Shown: positions 49,120 to 60,698 of the stretch, in pieces
Layout: the number at the start of each line of letters is the position of its first letter
Position numbering within the stretch: the stretch's first letter is position 1
Origin: Acorus gramineus
Lineage: Eukaryota; Streptophyta; Magnoliopsida; Acorales; Acoraceae
Assembly (NCBI GenBank): GCA_030737835.1
Contig: CM060847.1
Coordinates: 7,204,584 to 7,268,583, forward strand
Direction of reading: 5' to 3'
DNA: 64,000 bases
Translations under genes and position numbers: made by a program
Notes under the pieces: generated by a model
What the model saw: the letters and a program-made list of their open reading frames with translations, nothing else
The model's database searches: none
Told to the model about the DNA's origin: nothing

Positions 49120-51398
49120 TCAAGATTTTCTAGGATGATGTACAACTTCGCATCGAAACTTCAACTCATTTTCAAACCTTTGCAACACAAATCGTTCCTG
49201 TGGTGTTATAATGCTTGTGACACAGCAAATCTCACCCGAAAATGGCATCCGGGCTGTCCTTCCAGCACGGTGGAGATAATCAGTCGCTGTTCTTGGGAGG
49301 TCATAATTATATATGTGGGTCATTTCTGGCAGGTCGATACCTCTGCCTGCAATGTCAGTGGCCACCAGCAAACAACCTCTCTGTCGGACTTCCTGCAAGA
49401 CCAGAAACCTAACCCATCAGATTTCAAATGCATATTCACCCTCTGAAGAAAAGCAAAATGGAATTCTAGGGAATGGGGATTCAATAATCCGCTTGAGCAT
49501 GGAATATCCATGCCGGATGTAGCAGATTAACATCAAATCCATGAAGTACAACATTAGAGATTCTCAATTATATCAAGCAATAGCAGTTCTGTCCCACGTG
49601 CCATCCAATATTCAAGATATTGAAAACATCGTGAAATCAGAGTGCCAATTTGAAAACAAGTAAAACAACTGTGGCTGAACATAAGTGCAATCCTTGTAGT
49701 AACTAGTAAGCGAATAGGGACATGACTCAGGTAAACCTTGATCTAGAACATATCCAAGATGCGAAGCTACAGTCAACGGTGGTCTTAAAAAAGAGTGCAT
49801 TTGAGAACATAAAGGCACATTTGAGACCAGCCTCCATTTATCTTTTATGTAGCCATAAGAAGGGAAGGAAACAGACTTATGCAGTGATCTCCAAGGCAAC
49901 AGCTGTTTTTAGCATTACTTTGAAAATATTTCAGTTTATATTCATCCAAGTAACCAAAAAATATCAGATGAATACTCCAAGGAAACCAGACCTAAAATCA
50001 ATTGGATCATATATATTTCTCATCAGGCATGTTAACAAAACTTACCAAGAGTGCATTCACTCGTGCATTGAAATTCATGTCATCCTCCAATAGAAGGACA
50101 TCCAAGTGTCCAACGTATGACGTTTTCAGAAACTCTATTACACGTGTTGCAGAAGGGGGATCACCAGCCCTTTTTGAGAGCTCAGACTATGCCGGAAAAA
50201 ACAAATGAGTTAGAAAAGTGATATAGAAAAGTACAGAGAATGCTAGGAGTTAATATCACGGGATATATCATGATGGGGATTCATATACTTAAATGTGCTT
50301 TAATTTGCACTAAATATAATAAGTGCTGAAGATCTGATGATCTCATGTGTATTTCAACATCAGAATGATCAATATGAAATACAAAAACACCACTAAGCTT
50401 TCAAATTATAAATTCTTATTTGAGCAGTGTAAAACTGGGTTTATAATTCACACCAAATTTTCTTTTTTGAAGAATGGTAGGACTTGATCTCTTAGCCTCT
50501 TTCAGAGAGGTGGGAGGTGCTTACCGACTTAACTAAAGCTCAGTTCGCTATAATTCACACCAGATTGCCATCAAGAAAAGAAAAAAAAAATCATCATTCT
50601 CCATGATGGAAGCAATTTTGCAAAGGATGTGGTTCAGACATCAACAGGATGAATGCTTGACCAGAAGTTATAAACAACAACAAAATATTGCACCTGGTTT
50701 GGAAATTGCACCGGATTGAAAATCAACCATCACGATTCATTGAAATTATATAACCAAGGAAAAGTGTATGTAGATAAAGATAACTAGCATCATAATTCAG
50801 AAACCATTTCAGATAAATATTTTAATCATATGTCCCGAATTCAAACTAATAAGTTTGTTTATTTGCAGTCTGAAAAGTAAAACATCTAACATGGACTAAA
50901 CATGGTTATCCAATAAAATGGTCATCATCTCCATTCAGAATTTTGCAAAGTGAAACTGAAGCATTTACAACTGAATTTGGGTGGGAGTCAGGATTCTGTC
51001 TCCACTAGTTAACAGGTGCCTCATCAAATAAAAATATGAAAAAAGTATAAATGAACTCTCAAACTGAAGCTTATCAATAACACTAATGATAATGGAAGTA
51101 AACAAAGATGTGACATTAACCTGCTCATTAACAAAAATTATTGCTGATTTAGGTGCATCCATTTGCAGCAAGGATAGCAAAACATGCAGCTTTTCATGTT
51201 TATCACAACTCTGCAAGAAATAAATGAAACATGACAAGCAGTATACAAAATTAAAAGCATGATAAAAAATAATAATATCTCGGAAAATTCATTTTGAAAG
51301 GTTTGAAGTATTAACCACAGTATGTTAACATTGCATATAGAGACAAAACTAGAAAAGAAAATAACTTAATTGAATGACAGTACCATTGCGTATTTAAT

Positions 51399-51454
<56 letters not shown>

Positions 51455-54400
51455 ATCACAAGTGAGTCTGGCTTACCATAATTTTGTGATGTAGGCACGA
51501 AGGCATAGTCTCAATTGGATTCACACGGATATGTACAACGTCATTCTGTTTCAACAAATGTATGGATATGAAAATTTTCTGTGAATGTTATAGTTATATG
51601 ACTAAACAAAATTTTATTGGCAAACCTTGGTCCACTTCTGCTGAACACAGTCATAAAGGAAGCGTCTGTGCTGTGGAATAGATGCACTAGCGAAAACTGT
51701 CTGACGGTTACTGATTGTGGAGTATTGTGTCAGTATCTTTCGGAGAGAATAAGATTGCTCGGACGAGTTGAACATGAAGTCAACCTATCAAGCAGAAATT
51801 TCTAACTGTGGGATTGAACAGAAAAATAAATTGAAACTGTGTTCTGTAGATAATTCTGGTTGTAAAATATTTAATAAGGTAATGGACTCACCAGTTAGAA
51901 CACAAATCAATGGTGAAGCATATAACAAATAAAAGTATGCGGCTTAAATGTGAGAACAAAATCACTTTTACAAACTGGAAAATTCATTGATAATGGATCC
52001 AATACAGTAAGCTAGAAATTGACGGAAAATTAAAGGCATGTATTAAGATCTGCAGAAAAAAAATATTCCTACTTTTTTCATTCACATCACTGATGAGCAG
52101 GATGAATCCCTGTTTGGATAGGGTATTAGCAGTGGTATAACATGGAATAGCCTGGTATAAGCCAAATTTGTGTGTTTGGCTTGATGGTATAGCCCAGTAT
52201 CTGGAACCCGGAATAAGGTGGAATAGAGGGGCATCCGGATTCCACCGTCCCCATGGTATTAGCTTATTCAAACCATAATAATAAGTGGGCCCCGCGTGTT
52301 TTTTTTTTCCTTTTCATTTCTTGCCCGTGTGCTTGCATTTATTAACTTGTGATGGATTGCAGAGGGAGGTTCGGTCTGTTTGGATTGCAGAGGGCGACGG
52401 TGCGGCGGTTGAGGGTGGAGGTGGTGGCGTGGCGGTGGTGGTGGTTGAACTATTCGTGGTGGTTCTTGGGGTGGGGGTAGTGTCTGTGATGGTGAAGATG
52501 GTGGTTCATGCGGTCGCAGTGGTTTGATGGTTGTGGTGGTGCAATCACGGTGGTGGTGGTGGTGCAGTCATCAGTGGAGGTGGCGGGTGTTCAAGACACT
52601 GGTGGAGCCGTGGAGGGGGGTATGTTCATGGTAGATATATGGTGTGTCACATGTGGTGGTGATGAGTCTGGTGACTGAACAGTGCAAATGGAAGATGGTG
52701 GTGGTGGTGGCGGTGGTGGTGACAGGTGAATAGTAATTGGAAGGGGAAAAATGTTATTTTAAAAATTATAACCACTTATCGCTATTTCATTGACATTTTT
52801 TTATCAAATTCAACCAAACAACAAAACTTATTATTACATTTTCCAGAGAGAATAACTGAAAACATAACCAAACAGAAAATCACTTATTCCATTGATAAAG
52901 TTATTTAAACTTGGAATAGGCATAAATCCCAGAATAAATTATGTCTCTATCCAAAGGGGCAGTTTCCAAAACATGACTACATCTCTGTCAAAAGAAAATA
53001 GGACATGGAAGCCATTCATGGGAGAGATAAAAAACTCAGTGGGCAAGAAATAAAATATTTGGATATAGATATCAACAATACTCCACAAGAACAACAATAT
53101 ATGTCAGCATGGTGGCATTAAAAAAGAAACACATCCTTTAAAGTGCAAAGAGGAGGATAATATCCCATTTACCTCATCAATTATCAACACCTGCACTGTT
53201 TCAAGTTTAAGAAACTGTTTCTCAAGCATCCGGCACAAGCTTCCTACAGTGGCAACCACCAATTGTGGGGGCTCCGCCTGCAAAAGAGGATTTTGGTCAA
53301 ACATGACAGGTTTACCCAATCATAGTTTTTCCAACAAATAGAATGCCCCAACCATGAGGTTCTGAAATATAATAATAAAAAAACCTGCATAAATGAGATA
53401 TCTTTCTTCAAAAAATGGAGAAAGAAACATAACTATAAATAAAGTATTTGACAAACCACCGTTCTCAACTTTTGTAGCATCATGCTAATGGAAGTGTAGA
53501 AGTCCTGAATAATTCGAGAGACACCTTTAGCCAGCTTTTATGCCTTTTCAACATCCCTCCATCTAGTAGGGCCATAACAGTAAATGGCCTATGAGTCATC
53601 CCACGTTCCGCAGGCTCTGCAGCCAGCATCCTTGCAACTTTCGCAACCTAGTCAAATTTCAAGATAAACCAAAGTTGACATATAATAAGAGGCGGGATTG
53701 TCCCATCATGTACAAGAAACATTTAACTATAATCTTACTTGCATGCCAAGTTCCCTAGTGGGCACTATTATTAGTGCCTGGACAGCTAATCTTTGAACGT
53801 CTACAATAGAGAATACTAACAATAGGTATGCCAGTGTTTTCCCTGAACCTGTCTAGAAGATAACATAAACTAGTGTTAGCCTTTACAATAACAAATGCAA
53901 TACAAAAACCAACATATATCATACCGATGATAAATTAGAAGGTGTGAGTAAATTGCGATTTCTGTTTGTGTGAATGACATCTCCTTCAATCAAAAAGTTA
54001 TAAACAAAGTTTTTTTAGCACAACAGAAAAACTACTTTTCTTTAATGATACACTGCCTTCAGTAATAGATTTACACAGAAAATTCAATAATGCAACTATC
54101 TTTGAATTACTTATCAATGGAATGAACCCACCAACTCATTTGAAAGAATTCATTCGCTACCATATTTTTTGAATAAAATAAGAGAGAACAATATAGAGAG
54201 TGCCAAAACAATATAGCACGACGAAAGAGAATTTTGGGTCTGCAACATGAAGATTTGTGAAAAGAATGAACTGTTTATTCCTTATTAGCAGCAATGAATT
54301 CATGAACATATACAAATGGATTGTGAAATTTCTTTTTAGTTGCGACCCGAACCAGATTTGTGATAGATGACATTAAAGATATAACCAGTTGCAAACCCAT

Positions 54401-54920
54401 ATACACAAAATAATGCACACACCAACATTGAAGTACTTCACTTCAAATTACACCACAAAAACCAAAAAATGTTCAAGTAAAAGAGCATCTAGAAATCCAA
54501 AACAACCTGCGCATGAAGAACGCAATCCCGCCCGGAGAGGAGCACCGGCAGAGACTGCCGTTGCACATCCGTGGGCCTCACAAACCCAATCTCTTCAACC
54601 CTGCATCACAACAAAAGCACAAAAGCCTATCAACAGAGCTTCCTGAACAAATCAAAACCGTCTCATAAGCTAAAAGAGGACACTCGCCTCCGCAGAACGT
54701 GATCGGGGACTCGACCGCCGCAGATTTCTCGGAATGTTGTGGTTGTCGTTTCCGCCGCCGCCGCCTCTGGAGCTGCTTTGCAACAGAGAGTGATAGGGGA
54801 TCGATGATGGGCACGGGAAGGAGGAACCTTGAGGGGAACAATGGAGTCCCCATGTCCGAATCTAGGGTTTTTATTAAAACCGATCCCCAAATTAGGACGA
54901 AAGCAACGTATAGTTTCCAT
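49120..54920 (-). CDS. RH58: Chloroplast-type DEAD-box RNA helicase RH58
   Basis: Ten exons (5' to 3' on the minus strand): 54688-54920, 54507-54600, 53739-53852, 53525-53647, 53173-53277, 51626-51784, 51477-51545, 51121-51210, 50046-50186, 49120-49392. They give 466 aa. The start METIRCFRPNLGIGF opens a ~50-residue basic, Ser-rich plastid-type transit peptide. Helicase motifs follow in order: Q motif GFVRPTDVQRQ, motif I TGSGKT (across the exon 2/3 junction), Ia PTRELG, II as DEVD (IIDE|VDF), III as SAS, V ATDIAGRGIDLP, VI HRAGRTAR. The DEVD and SAS variants also occur in Arabidopsis RH58. Its role is ATP-dependent RNA remodelling, probably in plastids; the substrate is unknown. Intron 1 starts with GC (CGGAG|GCGAGT) rather than GT. 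Intron 5 hosts an 850-bp MITE. The 5' part of this gene is copied at 61.2-62.7 kb. Confidence 0.94.
50468..50548 (-). repeat. tRNA-derived SINE-like relic in RH58 intron 8
   Basis: On the minus strand an A-box-like TAGTTAAGTCGGTAAGC is followed by a B-box-like AGATCAAGTCCTA about 45 bp later. This is the typical head of a plant tRNA-derived SINE. Confidence 0.4.
51402..51452. repeat. GA microsatellite in RH58 intron 7
   Basis: About 25 GA units, perfect, lying about 25 bp from the exon 7 splice donor (51477). Confidence 0.95.
52108..52960. repeat. MITE-like element with GGT-rich core in RH58 intron 5
   Basis: The ends CCCTGTTTGGATAGGG and CTATCCAAAGGGGC pair as a terminal inverted repeat. 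The right ~200 bp resemble the family C elements (words AACCAAACAACAAAAC and CAAACAGAAAATCACTTA). The core (about 52360-52730) is strongly strand-asymmetric, with many GGT/GGTGGTGG runs, unlike the AT-rich ends. No convincing protein is encoded. Confidence 0.55.
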
Positions 54921-57368
54921 TCTCCTCTTCAACCTTTCTGTGATCTTCTTCGATTATAGATGCCTACGGTTATTCTTGAATAAAAGATGGAATAACGGAT
55001 AGAATTAGGGATAGAATATTTAATTCTTGTTCTAAACAAATCCCAGCCGATTTATATTATGTTACAGATTATTAGTGGGAATAAAAATAAGGGAAAAATC
55101 CATATAACCCCCTGTAAACTGACTGAAATCCATATGACCCCCTGAATTTTCTTAAAATCCATATAACCCCCTCAAAACACCTAGAAATCCAAATAACCTT
55201 CTGAAAAAAATTTACATTTACAGATGAAGAATATTTTGTAAATATTATTTTTGGTTAACCTTGGTAGAAAACACAGTATACAAAAAAAACCTACAATGTG
55301 TTAAAAATGCGAAAATGTAAAAAATCTTTTATAAATGACGATTTTACCCTTTTGGATAGAGTTTTTATAATATATTCAGAGAAGGTAAAATCGTCATTTT
55401 CATATGAGTTTTTGCATTTTTAATCTATTGTAGTAGTTTTTTAATATATCGTGTTTTCAGTCAGGGTTAACTAAACGAAATATGAGCAAAATATTCATCA
55501 TTTATTAAAAAAAAAGTTATATTAAGGGGTTATTTGGATTTAATAGGTGTTTTCAGTGAGTTATATGAATTTTAAGAAAAGTCAGGGATTATATAGATTT
55601 CAGTCAGATTTCAGGAGTCTGTATACATTTTTTCCTAAAAATAAAGAAAAAAATGCATATAGTTCCCTAAAAATAAATATTATAACATATGTCATTCCCA
55701 ATATTAGTTGTAAATTGTAAATTCTGTTGTTAATTAATAAATTAGAAGTCTAACCTAAAAGGATTTTTTTATGATCCTTATTTATGACATAAAACAAGAG
55801 AGTAAAAGACAACATAAATATTTTGATTTTACATAAATCGGAAGTGTTGTATCCTATCCCTAATTCCGGAAGTGTTTTATATTATTTGCAATAAAAGAAA
55901 ATATTTCAATGAGATTAAATAATTTGCTCAGTATTTTAAATTTTTGAAGGGGTGGTAAAAACCTGCTGCAGTTCATGGTTACTTATGTGTGTGATAGTCA
56001 TTTTAGAGAGTATTCAACTTTTTAGTCATTTATGTCTATACCAGCTCATCTAACAATTTTTTGTATCTTTTATTTATACCGAAAAATATTTTTAACGTAA
56101 TAGAAGAAATGATAAAATATTTGATTTATAACAAAAAAAAAAAAAATCATAAACTTCTTGAATCTACAGAAGATAATAAAGAAAATAATTTTTTTCATTG
56201 ATTAGAAATGTTGTCCTCTTTTTATTCGACACAAATATTAAATATATAAACACAATAATGTCAATTATGATTACAATAAAAATAGTAAAAACACAAATAA
56301 AAATAAAATATAAGATTCTAAAAATTCTAAATTCATATTTAACTAATAAATGATGATTATTATGATTTTTAAATGTATATATGAATAAAACCTCATAAAA
56401 GCTTCTAAAGAAATTAATTACGGGTCCTCCGGGTCATGCCCTTATACAACACAACTGGCACCTATCACCGTTATTATTTCAAGAAATTTAAAGCTTGTGT
56501 GTATACAGTATACCAACAAACATTATTGATTTTGAATATAAAACAATATTGATTTTGAAATTGATTGTAAACTGTTGTTGTATCTAGATGTAATATACTA
56601 AAATCTAATCTAAATATCAAGATGTGTATCTTCAACCATAAAAATATTGATTCTTGCGAAGAAAATTTAACAATGTATATAAGAGTAGTGTAATGCTTAA
56701 CAATGTACATAAAAGTATTAACACTGTACATGCAATAATCATGACAGGAGTATTTTCGATATCACAAATGGAAAGATTAATGGCGTTAGCGTCAGACTAA
56801 AATGATCTAAAAATAAATTTTCACTCTATAGGGACTCAAAAAAAATTGGAAAGTCTCATGCACCCAAAAATAATAGACGGGTAATCACAGAGATCCCGAA
56901 TTATTTTTTTCAAAGTTTCTTTTAATGACTAATTTGAAATCAAATATTTCTGGAATAATTTGTTTCTAAATTTGTCTTACATTTTGTTTTTCTAAATAAA
57001 TTATGCTTAGGAGAATATATCCAATTATTATATAAATCCTCTATAGATATCTTTTAAAATCTCGTTTTAAATTTTAACCCTAATGCATAATCTTTTTTAA
57101 TATTTTGTTTCCTAATAAATTTGTTAAATAATATTCATATATACTAATCAAATTTTTTATATATTTCAAAACCTCACACTAATTTTTGCAGATATCTTTG
57201 AAAATCTCATTTTAAATTTTAACCTTAATACATAATTTTTTTAATATATTATTTCCTAATAAATTTGTTAAATAATATTCATATACTAATCAAATTTTCT
57301 ATATATTTCAAAACCTGACACTAATTTTTGCATCCTTTTTTTTATTTTGAAGAAGAAGAAAGAAAAAG
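54921..57368. other. Spacer between RH58 and the repeat-protein gene
   Basis: AT-rich. Contains the RH58 promoter (just above 54920), the fold-back element at 55094-55635, and an ~85-bp block (56445-56530) that is nearly identical to 61972-62060. A 95-bp local duplication is visible at about 57010-57180 and 57185-57320 (word AATATTCATATA...CTAATCAAATTTT). No gene seen. Confidence 0.5.
55094..55635. repeat. Near-palindromic fold-back element, family A
   Basis: The left arm (AAAAATCCATATAACCCCCT onward) pairs with the inverse complement of the right arm over about 250 bp. Examples of pairing words are GATGAAGAATATTTT with AAAATATTCATCAT, and TGACGATTTTACC with GGTAAAATCGTCATTT. Almost the whole element is stem. 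A second copy is at 60699-61154. Confidence 0.75.
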
Positions 57369-58634
57369 ATGTCCTCTCCTCCTCTTCCTCCTCCTCCACC
57401 ACCAGTGAATAGCCTTCAGAGGCGGCGCTTCCAAAGCGGTGACACCTCTGCTGGTCTTACTTATGAAGAGGTCCTTCTTGTAGATTTTCCAAAAAAAATT
57501 ATTTTGATTATTATATTTTAGTTAACTAGTATTAATTTTTTTTAATGTAATTAGGTGATGGTGGAAGCAATGATTGCACTAAAGGCTAATAGGTTCACAG
57601 AAAAGTTACTCTCCTCTTACATTGAAACCCATTATGATGGGCTCCCTGAGGACCACCAAATCCTCCTCCAACGATACCTCCAAAAGCTCGTCGAAGAGCA
57701 ATGCCTTGCCATTAATTACGAGATACGTTATTCTATCACAAAATCGATGGAAGAGATGGAATGGCCCAAGAAATCTGATGATGACCTCAGCACCTCCAGT
57801 CCTCAGCATCAGATAGAGATTAATGCTCCTCCCACCAATGTCAATGGAACTGATGAGGTTGAGGGGGAAGAAATTGTATTTCAGCCAAAGAAGGTCAATT
57901 TTCAGCCCAAGAAATTTGATGATGGCCTCAACATCTACAGTCCTCACCATCAGAAAGAGATTGCTCCTCCCACCAATGGCAGTGGAACAGATGAGGTTGA
58001 GGGGGAAGAGATTGTATATCAACCAAAGAAGGCTATTTTTCAGCTCAAGAAATTTGATGATGGCCTCAGCACCTCCAGTCCTCACCATCAGACAGAGATT
58101 GCTCATCCCACCAATGGCAATGGAACTGATGATGATGTTGAGGGGGAGGAGATTGTATATCAGCCAAAGAATTGGAAGGCCAATTTTCAGCCCAAGAAAT
58201 TTGATGATGGCCTTGGCATCTCCAGTTCTCAGCATCAGACAGAGTTTGTTCCTCCCACCAATGGCAATGGAACTGATGAGGTTGAGGGGGAAGAGATTGT
58301 ATATCAGCCAAAGAATTGGAAGGCCAATTTTCAGCCCAAGAAATATGATGATGGCCTTGACATCTTTAGTTCTCAGCATCAGACAGAGTTTGTTCCTCCC
58401 ACCAATGGCAATGGAACTGATGAGGTTGAGGGGGAAGAGATTGTATATCAGCCAAAGAATTGGAAGGCCAATTTTCAGCCCAAGAAATATGATGATAGCC
58501 TTGGCACCTCTAGTCTTCAGCATCAAAGAGAGATTGCTCCTCCCACCAATGGCAATGGAACTGATGATGAGGTTGAGGGGGAGGAGATTGTATATCAACC
58601 AAATGTTTACAATTTTCAGCCTAAGAATAATTAA
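57369..58634 (+). CDS. HMGA/linker-histone-like protein with six tandem acidic repeats
   Basis: Two exons (57369-57470 and 57555-58634) give 393 aa. The start is [20 protein letters not shown]. Residues ~31-95 (YEEVMVEAMIALKANRFTEK... IETHYDGLPEDHQILL... YLQKLVEEQCLAI) follow the winged-helix GH1/H15 pattern of plant HMGA and histone H1, including the LPxxxxxLLxxxLxxLV core. From residue 106 to the end are six repeats of 46-49 aa built on KK(F/Y)DDGL...HHQ.EI.PPTNGNGTDEVEG and EEIVYQPKNWKANFQP. The repeats are acidic, with no AT-hooks (RGRP) as HMGA would have and no Lys-rich H1 tail. If the fold is right the protein may bind DNA, but its function is unknown. The intron is 84 bp and GT-AG. 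The gene lies between copied gene fragments, so a young locus is possible. Confidence 0.7.
57768..58634 (+). repeat. Six in-frame tandem coding repeats (138-147 bp)
   Basis: Units begin at 57768, 57909, 58047, 58194, 58338 and 58482, with lengths 141, 138, 147, 144, 144 and 153 bp. All are multiples of three, so every frame stays open. Units 4 and 5 (58194 and 58338) are nearly identical, pointing to a recent duplication. Unit 1 is the most diverged. Confidence 0.95.
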
Positions 58635-58984
58635 AATGTAGAAGGTTTCGGAGTTTATGACTATTCTAATAATATATTTATGAAATAAGTGATGGGGGTG
58701 ACCCTTTCATGGTCTTTGTTATGTTTTTCTTTATGTATTTTTCTCTCTTCTTTCCATTTTATCCTCATTCGGACATCGTCTGTGTTAAAAAATTTGAAAT
58801 AGATATGCATGTTTGCCTTAAAAAAAAGAGTGATGGTGTTTTTAGTTCTTCTTATTGCTCTCTTCTTAAGCTTATGTGACACCTCAAACGGGCTGAGGGT
58901 TAAAAAAACAAAATCAATGTTGATGGAATAAGAAAAAAATTAAAAACTACTTTGCAGCTATCTATCCCAGATTATTAATATATC

Positions 58985-60698
58985 GGATAAAGGGAATTTA
59001 TTTCAATCATAATCTGGCCAACTTTATTTAAAGATCAAACAAAACCAAAAATGCATGTTATTGGTCATATCAGATCTCAGCCACTTTTTTTGATGGGTAT
59101 TCCGTCTGTAATTTATCAAACTATCAGTTAAGCATATGCTACAAAAAATTATATTGTTTTGGATCGTATATGTATTGTATGACACAACATGTTACTTAAT
59201 GGTATGGGACACACCATTTAGCAGAATGATGATTTTATTAGGATTGGTCAACTACTTTTTTTTCCTTGGAATTGCTCAAGTGAGGATTTTGAACTTGAGG
59301 TAATTGGGAGTTTGGGACGCTTCAAAGATGCAAATTATGAATGAGAGCCGCGTCCCGTTTGTTTCTGGTATAAAATCCCGGATAAATTTTTTTAAGTGTT
59401 TGTTTATTTCGGATAACCCCTGATAAAGTATGCGAGAACAAACCGTGATAAAGTGGTATATGGATTCCAATCAATCAATGGAACTAAAGTTATCCTCGAT
59501 TATTACACCCAAAGAATATGTAGACCCACTGTCAAATCAACTGTTATCACCTCTTATAAATCACATGTCAAATTCACTATCATTACTTTTTTACCTTTTA
59601 TAAATCATTATTCATACTTTATTCACATTTTATCCAAACAACAAAACATTTATTCTTACGTTTACCAACGAGAATAATTCAAAACACAACCAAACACAAA
59701 ATCACTTTATCCTTATTTATACTCATTTATGCTTTGATAAATGTATACCCTAGAATAAAATATATTCCCGTTCCAAATGGGGGGTTAAAGCTCGGATTAA
59801 ACAGTTTTATCACTTTGAGATTTTGTGATATGCATACGTATATCTCACACAATACACATGGAAGGTACACTTTCATGATCTAATTGATATTATTGGTAAA
59901 GAATATGATTTTCTCTCTTTAATTACTTTCTAACCTATCTCATGGTAGATTTGTCCATGCTTCACATAAAAATAAATACAAGAAGCTACAGTACTGATAA
60001 GATATTGGATGGCTTCTATGATCTGTACGGCATTTTGGCTGAACCTACTTCAGTGACGATGCCTTCACTTGTTGATCTGCAAGGGATGCCAATGTCAGAT
60101 AATATCAGCTGCGAAGCTATATTAGTTAATAGGGCAGAAGATGCTGACGTTTTAACACTTGAATAGAGAGTGCTTGTAATGGCTGTTGAGTCTGGAGAGG
60201 GTTCTCTAAATTTCAATGGCAGAGATTTGGTACAAAATTAAAGCTTGCCGTTTTGGTTTCTGATTATATGGGTGGACCAGTTGTGGACCCTGACCGAATG
60301 CTGAAAGCATGGAGGATGTTAAGTAATCTCTTAAGATCAAGAGTTGGTAACATGGTGCTGCCTCTTGGCCGTTTGACAGTTGGGTTGGCTAATGTTTTTT
60401 CTCATCTTCTAATTAAATATTGGTTTTTCAACATTAATTTCATCATTGAGGTAAATATACTATCGTGCTTATCTTAGATTCTTAATAAAGTTGAATACTT
60501 TGTTTCACTTCTTGTCAGTTTATACATTTCTTTTCTTCCTTAATTTACTCATATGACTCTGTGTTATGGTCTATGATGGTTATAAAGATTCTGCTTGTAT
60601 GATTTGTAAAAATATTTTATTATTATGTAAATATTATTTAGAATTTGAATGACTTTGTTGTTTTTCCTTCTAAGCTTTTAATTTTCTGATCCTTCAGT
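58985..60698 (+). pseudogene. Copied fragment of the MAPKKK gene (intron 1, exon 2, part of intron 2)
   Basis: Inverted relative to the parent at about 28590-29910. The exon-derived part (about 59985-60395) reads [20 protein letters not shown] and [20 protein letters not shown], identical to MAPKKK exon 2 over these stretches. It then meets an in-frame TAG after LTLE, a small insertion after the GTACAAAA word, and loss of the [11 protein letters not shown] end with its splice donor. The acceptor CAG is also altered. Both flanking intron sequences were copied, so this is a DNA-level duplication, not a retrocopy. A family C MITE (59348-59796) later split the copied intron. No kinase-domain sequence is present. 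Confidence 0.9.
59348..59796. repeat. Family C MITE inserted in the copied MAPKKK intron
   Basis: The ends CCCGTTTGTTTCTGG and CGTTCCAAATGGGG bound ~450 bp that align with 2963-3377. The parent intron near 29500 lacks it: there the flanks GAGCC and TTAAAGCTCGG are contiguous. The insertion therefore followed the duplication. Confidence 0.75.

Noticed and set aside
57606-58598. A 330-codon open frame antisense to the repeat gene, and a 272-codon one in a second forward frame
   Set aside because: All repeat units are multiples of three, so any frame that is open in one unit stays open in all. Neither has a start context, splice sites or known domain. The sense frame has the H15-like domain and a fitting first exon.
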